Assembly (NCBI RefSeq): GCF_001485215.1
Contig: NZ_BBWW01000001.1
Coordinates: forward strand, 5,580,001 to 5,644,000
Source: Leptolyngbya sp. NIES-2104
GTDB taxonomy: Bacteria > Cyanobacteriota > Cyanobacteriia > Leptolyngbyales > Leptolyngbyaceae
Length of the DNA: 64,000 bases
Direction of reading: 5' to 3'
Shown: positions 34,720-43,700 of the stretch, in pieces
How positions within the stretch are numbered: position 1 is the first letter of the stretch
Layout of the letters: each line of letters opens with the position of its first letter
The notes under the pieces: model-generated
Told to the model about the DNA's origin: nothing
Seen by the model: only the letters and a program-made list of their open reading frames with translations
Databases searched by the model: none
Made by a program: the position numbers and the translations under genes

Positions 34720-35883
34720 TCAAGCTTTCATCGCTTTCGCCAATTCTGCTGCGACTTCGGGGCGAGAAAACTCCGGCGGCGGTAACTCTCCACGACGCAG
34801 CATTTCTCTTACCTTTGTTCCTGATAAGTGAATCCGCTCGGCAGGCGTACTCGGACTGGTTTTCGTCGTCGCCATTCCTTGTGTCCGCTTGCAGTAGAAA
34901 GCATGTTCAAACTTCAACGGCTGAATACCCAACTCACCGGGATCAAACTCATCGAAAATGTACTGAGCATCATACGTGCCATAGTAATCACCCACTCCCG
35001 CATGATCGCGTCCCACAATGAAATGCGTACAGCCGTAGTTTTTCCGAATCAACGCATGGAAAATTGCTTCACGCGGTCCGGCATATCGCATCGCTGCGGG
35101 ATTGATTGCAAGAATTACACGATCGTTCGGGAAATAATGCTCCAACATAATTTCATAACAGCGCATCCGAATGTCTGCTGAGATGTCATCTTCTTTCGTC
35201 GCGCCCACTAAGGGATGCAGGAACAATCCATCCACCGTTTCTAATGCACATTTAATAATGTACTCATGTGCTCGGTGAATGGGGTTGCGGGTTTGAAATC
35301 CGACCACCGTTTTCCATCCTTTTGCTTGGAAGGCTTCACGAGAAAGCGCCGGATCAATCTGATACGCCGGAAACAACGGGTGCGGATCACGATCGAACAA
35401 CCACACATCGCCCGCTAAATTGACATTCCCTTGACGGTACACCACCGCGACACCCGGATGCTTTTCTTCATCGGTGCGATAGACCTTCACAGCTTCGCGG
35501 TTTTTGTCGTAAGTGTACTTCTCTGTCAGTTGCAGCACCCCGATATACCGCCCAGTCGGATCATCCAACCGCACCAGATTACCTTCTTGCAGCGGGGCAG
35601 CTACTTCCTCGGTCACAGACAAAGTAATCGGAATCGACCACGGTAAGCCATTCGCCAAGTGCATTTCTTCCACGACGCGATCGTAATCGGCTTGACCCAT
35701 AAATCCGGTGAGCGGGCTAAATCCACCGATCGCGATTAGTTGCAAGTCCGAGACTGCTCGTTCATCAAGCTGAACACGAGGCAGAAAATCGGCTTTAGAA
35801 AGGAATTCTTCGCGCTGAGTACCTGTAACAATCCGATTGATCAGTTGTCCGCCGTGGGGTGCAATGCCGTCAGAATGACTCAT
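34720..35883 (-). CDS. sat: ATP sulfurylase (sulfate adenylyltransferase)
   Basis: Activates sulfate to adenosine 5'-phosphosulfate, the first step of sulfate assimilation. The 387-residue monofunctional protein has the [13 protein letters not shown] nucleotide-binding motif near residues 197-209, [16 protein letters not shown] near 52-67, the [18 protein letters not shown] block and [15 protein letters not shown] close to the end. There is no APS-kinase domain. It is a single gene on the minus strand; the 89-bp gap upstream of it shows no other gene. Confidence 0.96.
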   Translation of the reverse strand: MSHSDGIAPHGGQLINRIVTGTQREEFLSKADFLPRVQLDERAVSDLQLIAIGGFSPLTGFMGQADYDRVVEEMHLANGLPWSIPITLSVTEEVAAPLQEGNLVRLDDPTGRYIGVLQLTEKYTYDKNREAVKVYRTDEEKHPGVAVVYRQGNVNLAGDVWLFDRDPHPLFPAYQIDPALSREAFQAKGWKTVVGFQTRNPIHRAHEYIIKCALETVDGLFLHPLVGATKEDDISADIRMRCYEIMLEHYFPNDRVILAINPAAMRYAGPREAIFHALIRKNYGCTHFIVGRDHAGVGDYYGTYDAQYIFDEFDPGELGIQPLKFEHAFYCKRTQGMATTKTSPSTPAERIHLSGTKVREMLRRGELPPPEFSRPEVAAELAKAMKA

Positions 35884-35972
35884 GGGGTGTAGAGAATGAA
35901 AGGGCTAATTCCTACTTTCCGCATCGGGAAAGCGGTCTTTATTAAACTTAGCAGGATGTGCGCCAATTTTGC

Positions 35973-36449
35973 CTAGATGTTTCCCGATAAAAACGGGATC
36001 GGTTCAGCAATGGGATCTCTCACCGTTTCGCCTTGTTGCTGTGCCCAATATTGAGCTAGAAAATGAATTTGCCGCAGTCCCACAATTAGATTAAGTCCGG
36101 GAATGAACAGCCACCAGACGATGAGCGGTTTCTTTTGATTGGTTCGATCGTATAATTCGTTCACATCCCGATACAGCCGAAATTGCACAATATAAATCCA
36201 AATAATGCCTAGAATCGAGAACCACCGAAACCCATCTGGAACATCTGGATCAAGTGCTGCTAAGACTTGCGGCAAGGCAACCCCAAGAACAAATGGCGTG
36301 AGAGAAAGTGCGCCTGACCATCCTTTACCGTTGTAAGCGCGTAGCTCATCTTGAATCACCCATTTGTAATAGCCGTAGTAGAGTGAGCCAGTCAAAGCAG
36401 AAAGGAGAATCACTTTCCAAAGTGGGCGAGGTTTTCCGAGGGATGGCAT
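35973..36449 (-). CDS. small integral membrane protein, DUF4234-like
   Basis: A 158-residue protein with about four hydrophobic helices (KVILLSALTGSLYYGYYKWV, LTPFVLGVALPQVLAAL, WFSILGIIWIYIVQFRLY, LIVWWLFIPGLNLIVGL). The helices with Tyr/Trp clusters and charged short loops are like DUF4234-type proteins, but the match is from pattern only. No substrate or partner can be inferred. It is transcribed in the same direction as sat and lies 89 bp upstream of its start. Confidence 0.68.
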   Translation of the reverse strand: MPSLGKPRPLWKVILLSALTGSLYYGYYKWVIQDELRAYNGKGWSGALSLTPFVLGVALPQVLAALDPDVPDGFRWFSILGIIWIYIVQFRLYRDVNELYDRTNQKKPLIVWWLFIPGLNLIVGLRQIHFLAQYWAQQQGETVRDPIAEPIPFLSGNI

Positions 36450-36479
36450 GGGAAAATAGAGAACTTTACATCTCTTAAT

Positions 36480-36713
36480 CTATTCGGTTTCTGGATCGAA
36501 CACAATCTGATGAATCGTTTTTGGCATCAGGTTCTGCAAGACTTTGAGATATTCTTCAGCTTGGGTGCGGGTGCGGAATCGCTGAACCACAATTCGTTGC
36601 ATCTTGGGCAGTAGCCGAATGATGCACCAAGGGTGTAATCGCATCCGATAATTTTCGGCGGCAGAATTCGGAACCGAATCGTGATCGGCTGGTATCATGG
36701 GTTTCGTCTCCAT
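36480..36713 (-). CDS. small hypothetical protein, 77 aa
   Basis: A protein of 77 residues beginning METKPMIPADHDSVPNSAAE and ending HQIVFDPETE. The central part, RLHPWCIIRLLPKMQRIVVQ, then RFRTRTQAEEYLKVLQNL, forms an alpha/beta half-domain common among small cyanobacterial proteins. ATG 36713 is preferred: the open frame extends to 36866 but that part lies opposite the start of the XRE regulator and looks non-coding. It diverges from the XRE gene with 85 bp between starts. Confidence 0.65.
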   Translation of the reverse strand: METKPMIPADHDSVPNSAAENYRMRLHPWCIIRLLPKMQRIVVQRFRTRTQAEEYLKVLQNLMPKTIHQIVFDPETE

Positions 36714-36798
36714 TGTGAGATGTGCGATCGCTTCTACGTTTTCCAGACAGGGAAGCGATCGCGGTTGAGCATTTTTATTAAAGGTCGAAATCTCGACC

Positions 36799-37020
36799 AT
36801 GTCAAGCATGGGTTTGGTGCGCTTAAAAATTCGTGAATTAGCAAAAGAACGAGGATGGACACTCAAAGAAGTCTCTAATCGTTCGGGGGTGAATTACAGC
36901 ACAATTAAAACTTACGCGGCTTCTGCTGGGATGGCGATGGCGGATATTTCTGCGGTAATTAGGCTGACACGGGTGTTTGAAGTGTCGATCGAAGATTTAG
37001 TTGAAGTAATTGAGGAATAG
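36799..37020 (+). CDS. XRE-family HTH regulator
   Basis: A 73-residue single-domain Cro/CI-type DNA-binding protein: IRELAKERGWTLKEVSNRSG then VNYSTIKTYAASAGMAMAD gives the helix-turn-helix and recognition helix, with a C-terminal FEVSIEDLVEVIEE. It starts at ATG 36799. Only 3 bp separate it from the TPR gene downstream, so the two are cotranscribed. It may control its own operon and the divergent 77-residue gene; no operator repeat was identified in the 85-bp gap. Confidence 0.85.
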   Translation: MSSMGLVRLKIRELAKERGWTLKEVSNRSGVNYSTIKTYAASAGMAMADISAVIRLTRVFEVSIEDLVEVIEE

Positions 37021-37023
37021 ACG

Positions 37024-37572
37024 ATGAGTGTTCTAGATGATCTTTACAACGCCTTTGAGTCAGAGCCTTTACCAACACCTGCCAACTCTACACAGCAGCT
37101 ATGTGGTAGTTACGTTAAATACCTTATGTGGACACAGGCAGAGCGGAATTGCCAGGTTTTAAAGATTCAGGCTTGGCTAGAGGAGCATCAAACTTCTGCA
37201 AGCAGAGCAAGATTATTGTTTGAGCAAGCTACGCTTCTTGCTGCTTCCGGTGAGCACGAAAATGCGATCGCTATCTATAACAAAGCTCTTCAATTCAAAT
37301 CAGGTCAATGTCATGACTTCTACTACAGTCGTGCCTTTTCATTCGATAAATTAGGGCGCTATGAAGAAGCGATCGCAAGCTATGACGAAGCTCTTCAACT
37401 CAAATCAGATTGGGTCGAAGCTTGGTTCAATCGCGGGCTTTTGCTGAACGAATTAGGACGCTATGAAGAAGCGATCGCAAGCTATGACAAAGCCCTTCAA
37501 TTCTCACCGGATTTCCAGGACGCTTGGCATAATCGTGAGCATGCACTCAGAAATTTAGGAATCCAGAATTAG
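37024..37572 (+). CDS. TPR-repeat protein in an operon with an XRE regulator
   Basis: A 182-residue protein with three TPR units in the C-terminal two thirds (LLAASGEHENAIAIYNKALQ, FSFDKLGRYEEAIASYDEAL, LLLNELGRYEEAIASYDKAL); the last two are almost identical at protein and DNA level, which points to recent repeat duplication. The N-terminal 70 residues are helical and not recognised. GAGGAA within the end of the XRE gene acts as the ribosome-binding site. Regulator and TPR pairing suggests a small sensing or scaffold unit; its target is unknown. Confidence 0.82.
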   Translation: MSVLDDLYNAFESEPLPTPANSTQQLCGSYVKYLMWTQAERNCQVLKIQAWLEEHQTSASRARLLFEQATLLAASGEHENAIAIYNKALQFKSGQCHDFYYSRAFSFDKLGRYEEAIASYDEALQLKSDWVEAWFNRGLLLNELGRYEEAIASYDKALQFSPDFQDAWHNREHALRNLGIQN

Positions 37573-37666
37573 CGACTCTCTCAAGGAAATGATCGCTCTC
37601 GATTCCAAATATCGCCAAGACGCAAAAACCGATTCTGATTTTGACAGCATTCGGAATGACGATCGC

Positions 37667-38095
37667 CTATTGAGGCGGATGAATTCCGATTTGTCTCCAA
37701 AACTGGCGCGATGTTTGAATAAAACCATTTGCATGACGGTCATCATTCATATCTAAACGATCGCAAGTCGCTCGACCTGTTGGCGTTACGCCCTGAATTC
37801 TCAAACCGTCTGATGACCAAGCAAAATGGTCTGCCCATTTCTGCTGTCGAGGATTGAACAAAGCGACTTCCTGTTTTATCTCCGGATCAATTCCAGTCGT
37901 GAAATTGTACCGACGCTCATTGCAGCGACGACACGCAAATGCCAAGTTATCCAAATCGTCTGAGCCACTCAGCGATCGCGGTTGAATATGATCCACTGTA
38001 AAGCGATCGGCACTTACAAACTCTGGTAAGCAGCAGTATTCACAGCGGTAGTCGGCGCGTTGTGCAACGAGTTCTCGGAGGAATTCGGAGACCAT
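37667..38095 (-). CDS. HNH endonuclease
   Basis: A 142-residue HNH nuclease. The motif is complete: zinc-binding Cys18 and Cys21 (RCEYC), the catalytic block FTVDHIQPRS with Asp35-His36, and Cys55/Cys58 followed by Asn59 (CRRCNE). Stand-alone HNH proteins of this size are common in cyanobacteria and are thought to be degradative or mobile-type nucleases. The N-terminus overlaps by 82 bp the end of the upstream 107-residue gene, suggesting tight coupling. The role of the pair is unknown. Confidence 0.88.
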   Translation of the reverse strand: MVSEFLRELVAQRADYRCEYCCLPEFVSADRFTVDHIQPRSLSGSDDLDNLAFACRRCNERRYNFTTGIDPEIKQEVALFNPRQQKWADHFAWSSDGLRIQGVTPTGRATCDRLDMNDDRHANGFIQTSRQFWRQIGIHPPQ

Positions 38096-38337
38096 TGAGA
38101 TTCAGCCATCAAAACAGAATTAGCATACGTGAAAATCTGCGACAGTTCAGAAATTCCGTCTAGCTCTGCCTGCTCGTCTGGTGTGATCAAGCCCATCTTT
38201 TTACGATCGAGCAACTCATCAGACCGATTCTGTAGCTCGCTTGTAAACTTGAAAATCCTTAAGCCGTTGACCGTCTCTAGCCGAACTCCTTGCCCTAACC
38301 AGTGGGACGGCTCAATCATTCGTCTTGGTGTGAGCAT
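38014..38337 (-). CDS. partner protein of the HNH endonuclease
   Basis: A 107-residue protein of unknown function. Its central part (FTSELQNRSDELLDRKKMGL, then ITPDEQAELDGISELSQIFT) is a two-helix acidic hairpin resembling short antitoxin-like or adaptor helices. The last 27 residues are encoded in an alternative frame of the HNH gene start (82-bp overlap), which implies translational coupling. An inhibitor or helper of the nuclease is a reasonable guess, no more. Confidence 0.65.
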   Translation of the reverse strand: MLTPRRMIEPSHWLGQGVRLETVNGLRIFKFTSELQNRSDELLDRKKMGLITPDEQAELDGISELSQIFTYANSVLMAESQWSPNSSENSLHNAPTTAVNTAAYQSL

Positions 38338-38430
38338 GGCTTGAGAAAGCGAAAGACAACAATTCTATGCTAACTGTTTTCGAGACGATCGCTTTCAAGC
38401 CCTGATCAACGCAACGCACCCGTAACGCGA

Positions 38431-39069
38431 TCACATCAGCGCGGCAACTAAAATTCGTTGTACTTGCTCTAAATCTCTTGGAATCGAAAACAGATTTAAA
38501 TCTTGCTCGATTAATTTGGTCGATCGATGTAACACACCAAATTGCCAAATCGTTCCGGTCGAGACGGCTCCGACAAGCTCAGACTGTTGAGCGATGTCTG
38601 GTGTGCGTTCCCACAAACTGATCGCAATTAGTTCTACAGCTAACTGAGCAAAGCCGTTCGTAAGATCTTCTTGCTTAGCTTCGACAACTAATAATTCGGA
38701 TTTCTTGGTGGATTGACTGAGAGAACGCGATCGCAATAAATAATCCAAACTTCCCTGTAGTTGTAAATTAATTTTCAACGGATATTCAATCCGAATCTGA
38801 GCATCTGCATAATGAGCGACATCGATCAAAATCGGTGCAATCAAAGATTCTCGACGGGCGGTTTCACTCGTGAGATCAATCCGGCGAAGTCCGTCATCGA
38901 TCCGTTGTTGAGTGGTGGAAAGTCGATCGAGGTGTCCCGAAAATTGATTAAAAGTTAAGAACTGCCGCTGCAATTGATAGCCAAAATCTTCTAGCAGCAA
39001 TTCGAGATCTGGCTTCAGCTTAAAAATGTCGCTGAAAGTGTAGCTTTTATTTGTCTCAAGAATTGACAT
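38431..39069 (-). CDS. PD-(D/E)XK-like hypothetical protein
   Basis: A 212-residue soluble protein. Its C-terminal half fits the restriction-endonuclease core: Asp109 in LQGSLDYLL, Glu130-Ala-Lys132 in LLVVEAKQED, and a following helix with Gln142 (FAQLAVELIA). The N-terminal half is a helical region (LLEDFGYQLQRQFLTFNQF, TTQQRIDDGLRRIDL). No methyltransferase or other restriction component is adjacent, so it is not a simple restriction-modification enzyme. It reads in line with the chorismate lyase gene 20 bp upstream. Confidence 0.7.
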   Translation of the reverse strand: MSILETNKSYTFSDIFKLKPDLELLLEDFGYQLQRQFLTFNQFSGHLDRLSTTQQRIDDGLRRIDLTSETARRESLIAPILIDVAHYADAQIRIEYPLKINLQLQGSLDYLLRSRSLSQSTKKSELLVVEAKQEDLTNGFAQLAVELIAISLWERTPDIAQQSELVGAVSTGTIWQFGVLHRSTKLIEQDLNLFSIPRDLEQVQRILVAALM

Positions 39070-39089
39070 TGCCGCCTCGCAGATAGATT

Positions 39090-39698
39090 CTAGGCTTGCG
39101 CTTTCCCCAAATACTTTTCGAGATAGGGCGAGAATACTTCATAGATTAGCGTGAACGGCTTGCCATGATGCCAGAACAAATAATGCCGTCCCCAGAATGG
39201 AGCCGAATAGCCGAACGCCGCTTCGAGTGCCGCCGATCGACCATAGTGCAACCCTTTGATTTCGCGATATAGCTCTAGGCGCGATCGTGATAAATTCGAC
39301 CAAATCGGCTGCGATCGATTCTGCAAATATTCATCGACGTGACTGAGTTCCCACCAAGAAGCCGCATACCCTAGACGCTGACCGGAGGCAGTTTTGAGCC
39401 AGATTTGTCTTCTCAATCGACTACCGGGAATTTGCTCGATCGCAGGCGGTGCATTATCCGTCGAAAAGCCGATCGGAGACATATCGAGCACATCAACTTC
39501 GGTCGGTTCTCCGGTCAGAAGCTGGAGATGTCGAGTCGGAGAGCCATCACCCAGGAGCATCATTTGCCATGCGGGAGAAAGCTGGCTGTGGGGTAAACCT
39601 TGCTGAATTTCGCGATCGCTGGCTTCCCAGATCGGGTCAAGGCAGTGCCAGGTCGATGGCAAAATTGCGCTGTCAGTCGGTCGAAAGGTCGCAGTCAC
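39090..39698 (-). CDS. chorismate lyase-like protein (DUF98)
   Basis: A 202-residue DUF98-type chorismate lyase, converting chorismate to 4-hydroxybenzoate, the ring precursor of plastoquinone in cyanobacteria. Recognisable are QMMLLGDGSPTRHLQLLTGE, RQIWLKTASGQRLGYAASWW and LGKAQA at the end; an Arg in SRLRRQIW and a late Glu (LIYEVFSPYLEKY) are likely active-site positions. The UbiD decarboxylase at 18324-19838 acts later in the same pathway. The gene is divergent from the alpha/beta hydrolase at 39921 with a 222-bp gap. Confidence 0.82.
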   Translation of the reverse strand: MTATFRPTDSAILPSTWHCLDPIWEASDREIQQGLPHSQLSPAWQMMLLGDGSPTRHLQLLTGEPTEVDVLDMSPIGFSTDNAPPAIEQIPGSRLRRQIWLKTASGQRLGYAASWWELSHVDEYLQNRSQPIWSNLSRSRLELYREIKGLHYGRSAALEAAFGYSAPFWGRHYLFWHHGKPFTLIYEVFSPYLEKYLGKAQA

Positions 39699-39920
39699 GC
39701 TTGTTTACATAAGTTAACTTTCTCTTATGATAACGCGGTCTGAGCAATCTACGATAGCGAGTCCGTTTCGGCTGAATGGAGTGATTTCGGCTTGAATGCA
39801 GACGGCGATCGAACTTCGCCGCGCAAAATTTCTGACCCCAGGTATACTCGTTTTCAGTTTGTAACGATCGACGTAAAGTTCTTTTGCGATCGAGCGTCAT
39901 TTGTTCTAGACGATAAATTC

Positions 39921-40766
39921 ATGCTTCTAACCCAGACTCCGATCGATCAGTACGTGCAGGTTGGTTCCGTTAAAACTCGGTTTTGGCAAGCGGGACAAGG
40001 AAAACGAACGATTCTACTCTTGCACGGTGCGGGGGGTTCAGCAGAATTCTGGTATTACAATGTTTTAGTTTTGGCACGAAAACATCGAGTGATCGCGATC
40101 GATATGGTCGGTTCTGGACGCTCAGATAAGCCTTCAGCTTCGTATTCACTGGCGTTTCAGGCGGAATTTATTCGCGACTTTATGGATGTGATGTCGATCG
40201 GGTCTGCGGTGCTAGTCGGGCATTCGATGTCAGGTGGAGCGGCGTTGCAGTTGGCATTAATGGCTCCAGACCGAATTGAGAAATTAGTGTTAGTGGGAAG
40301 CTTTGGATTAGGGCGGGAAGTGACACTTTCGGCGCGGTTAGCCACATTACCGTTTGCAATCCGATCGCTGCAACCTGCACCTTCAGTGATGCGTCCGATG
40401 TTGAGACAGAATGTGTTCGATGTCGATCGCATTCCGCAAGAATGGATTGATTTGCGCTATCCGATTTTTGCACTGCCAGGACGCAAAGAACCTTTGATTC
40501 AAATGGCGCGAACGAATCTCTGTTTAAGCGGCGTGAAAGAATCGGTCTATCAACCGATCGTGCAAAATCTGCCGAACATTACTGCACCGACCTTGATTAT
40601 TTGGGGCAAACAGGATCGAATTATTCCGATCGATCATGCTTATATCGCTGCAAAACATCTACCCAATGCAGAACAGCCTTTGTTATTAAATCAGTGCGGG
40701 CACTATCCCCACTTGGAACATCCCGCAGAATTTAATCAAGCCATCTTGGATTTTGTACAAGTCTGA
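39921..40766 (+). CDS. alpha/beta hydrolase
   Basis: A 281-residue alpha/beta-fold hydrolase. Oxyanion hole LLLHGAGGSAEFW, nucleophile elbow GHSMSGGAAL, acid Asp in IIWGKQDRIIP and His in NQCGHYPHLEHP are all in place. The substrate is unknown; the set is typical of hydrolases of the haloperoxidase/MhpC group. ATG 39921 is used, since the open frame up to 39792 extends into the divergent promoter region of the DUF98 gene. The end overlaps the convergent histidine kinase gene by 31 bp. Confidence 0.83.
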   Translation: MLLTQTPIDQYVQVGSVKTRFWQAGQGKRTILLLHGAGGSAEFWYYNVLVLARKHRVIAIDMVGSGRSDKPSASYSLAFQAEFIRDFMDVMSIGSAVLVGHSMSGGAALQLALMAPDRIEKLVLVGSFGLGREVTLSARLATLPFAIRSLQPAPSVMRPMLRQNVFDVDRIPQEWIDLRYPIFALPGRKEPLIQMARTNLCLSGVKESVYQPIVQNLPNITAPTLIIWGKQDRIIPIDHAYIAAKHLPNAEQPLLLNQCGHYPHLEHPAEFNQAILDFVQV

Positions 40767-43700
40767 AGCACGGTTTGAACAGTCTGGATCAACAACTCCG
40801 GTTCAATCGGTTTCGCTAAATGGCGTTGAAAACCAGCCTCGATCGCTTGTTGTTGATTCAGTTCGCCCGCGTACGCAGTGAGCGCGATCGCGCAAGGAAT
40901 CTTAGTCTGTTTCTGAACTTGCTCGATCAACATATATCCGTTCATCTCTGGCATTCCGATATCGCTGATGAGCACATCAAATTGGGTTTGTGCGATCGCG
41001 TCTAAAGCTGCGATCGCGCAATTAACAGCGGTAACGGTTGCTCCTGATTGTTCCAAGACGAAAGCTGCTAGCTCACGACTATCATCTTCATCATCGACCA
41101 CGAGAATTTGAATCCCAGAAAGTGAAGCATTCTGATCCGTTCGTGTCTCTGTTTGATCACTGTTCACCGTACTATTCTTCAAGCTGGGTAGCTTCACTGT
41201 GAAGGTGGCACCTTGATCTTCACCCAAACTTTGCGCTTCAACGGTTCCGCCATGCAGTTCGACTAGTTGACGCACGATCGCAAGTCCGAGTCCTAATCCA
41301 CCAAACTTACGAGTCGAAGCACTATCCGCTTGGCGGAAATACTCAAACACATGGGGAAGAAAATCGGCTGAGATGCCCTGCCCGGTATCGCTCACAGTAA
41401 TCTGCACTTGTGAATCGACCTGCGCTAACTGAACTGTGACGCTTCCGCCTGCTGGTGTAAATTTGATTGCATTCGAGAGCAAATTCCAGACGATTTGCTG
41501 AAGACGTGCAGCATCGCCTAACACAGAGCTAGTTGAACAAAACTCAGTTTGAATTTGAATCGATTTCGCTTCGGCTGCAAGTCGGACTGTCTCTAACGCT
41601 GATTTAGTAATCGATTCCACATCGACTGGATTCATGCTGAGACTGAGTTTACCGCGCAGAATGCGAGAGACATCCAGCAAGTCTTCGATTAGTTGCGTTT
41701 GCAGTTTGGCATTGCGTTCGATAATGTCGATCGCATGAGCCGTTTTTTTCTCATCAAGATTGCCGCTCTTGAGCAATTTAGACCAGCCCATAATTGGATT
41801 GAGGGGCGTTCTCAATTCATGAGAGAGTACCGCTAAAAATTCATCTTTGATCCGGTTTGCGGTTTCAGCGGCTTCGCGGGCAGCATATTCTCGTGCTAGA
41901 AGCTGTTCTTTTTGTTGTTCGGCAATTTTACGATCGTGAATATCAAAACAAGACCCGATATAACCGAGGAACTCTCCATCTGGTGTGAATCGAGGGGTAC
42001 CTGCATCATAAATCCAGCGATATTCTCCATCGAAACGTTTGAGGCGATAGTCCATTTCAAATGAAATCCGCTGATCAAACGAAGCCGCATAAATCTGCAC
42101 ACAGCGATCGAAATCTTCAGGATGAACGCCTTCTGTCCAACCATTCCCCATCTCTTGTTCGATCGTGCGTCCGGTGAAGGTTAGCCAAGATTGATTAAAG
42201 TAGTAGCACAGCTTATCTGTTCCCGACATCCAAACCAGCATCGGAGCCGAATCGGTTAACTGTCGGAATCGCGCTTCACTTTCTCGTAAAGCGGATTCTG
42301 CACGTTTACGATCGCTAATATCTCGATAAAAAATTCCCAGTCCTTCTTCAAACGGATACGCATGAACTTCTAGCCAAACATCATGATCGGGGGGTTCATA
42401 GTAACGTTGCTCAAAGTGGACGGAAATCTGTTCTGCAACAGCATGACGATATTGCTGATCTGCGAGCGAACCAATCACAGCGGGCCACTCTTCCCAAAGC
42501 GTTTTACCTAACACTTCAGAGCGGGGTTTGTTGTTAATCCGTTCCGCAGTCGCGTTTTGATAGATAATTCGCCAATCTCGATCGAGTGCAACAAACGCAT
42601 CGCTCATACTTTCAAGCAGTTGATCGATTCGACGGTAGGCAGCTTCGGCTTGTTGTTGAGCGGCTTCACTCATCGATCGTAACGCTTGTTCTCGCTGAAG
42701 GGCTTCTTGTCGTAGTTTTGAAAGTTTTAAAGTCGCTTCCACTCGCGCCAATAGTTCTCGTGCTGAAAAGGGTTTCGTGAGATAGTCATCGGCTCCTGCT
42801 GCTAATCCTTCAATCCGCGCCTCTTCACCCGCACGAGCAGACAGCAAAATCACAGGAAGTTCTCTAGTATTTAGTTCAGATCCTTCTAGCGGATGGCGCA
42901 GAGCTTGTAAAAGTTCAAATCCATCCATTTCTGGCATCATCACATCTGAAAGGACGAGATCGGGAATGTTGCGGCGAATGGCTTGAAGGGCGGCGGCTCC
43001 GTCTGGAAACGCTTCGACTTCATACTGCTGACTCAGCAACCGGGTGAGATAGTCCCGCATATCGGCATTATCATCTGCCAGAACAATCCGAGCGGAAGTA
43101 ACCGATTTCACCGCTGTTGTTACGGGCATTTCTGATGAAACGGTTTCGCGCTGTTCAGAAGAAGGCAACCATCGCGAGGCTTCTTCAACAAACGCGGTTA
43201 CACCCGTTGCAGTCGAAGCCAAATTCCGATGGGCACGAATACGATCGCTAGCTAAATGTTCAGATCCAGCCGGAATCGAAACCGTGAAACAAGTTCCTTG
43301 ATTGACAGTGCTACTAACTTCGATCGTGCCTCCATGCAACCTAACTAATTCTTGAACCAGCGATAGTCCAATTCCTGATCCTTCATAGCTACGCCCTTTT
43401 GCACCTTTGACCCGATGAAATCGATCAAAGACATGAGCGAGTTCAGATTCTGGAATTCCGGTTCCGGTATCGCGAACTTGTAGATTAATGCGATCGCTAT
43501 TTGCCCGAAGACTAACTGCAATCTCGCCCTCGAATGTGAACTTAAACGCATTTGAGAGCAAGTTTAGAACAATTTTTTCCCACATTTCGCGATCGACATA
43601 AGCAGGCTCAGACATAGATTCACATTCGACTCGTAAGCTAAGTCCAGAGCGTTCCACGAGCGATCGAAACATTCCTGCTAAATCCGCAGTTAAAACTGAT

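Noticed and set aside
36714-36866. 51-codon N-terminal extension of the 77-residue protein
   Set aside because: It overlaps the divergent XRE gene start and shows no domain; the ATG at 36713 gives a natural small protein.
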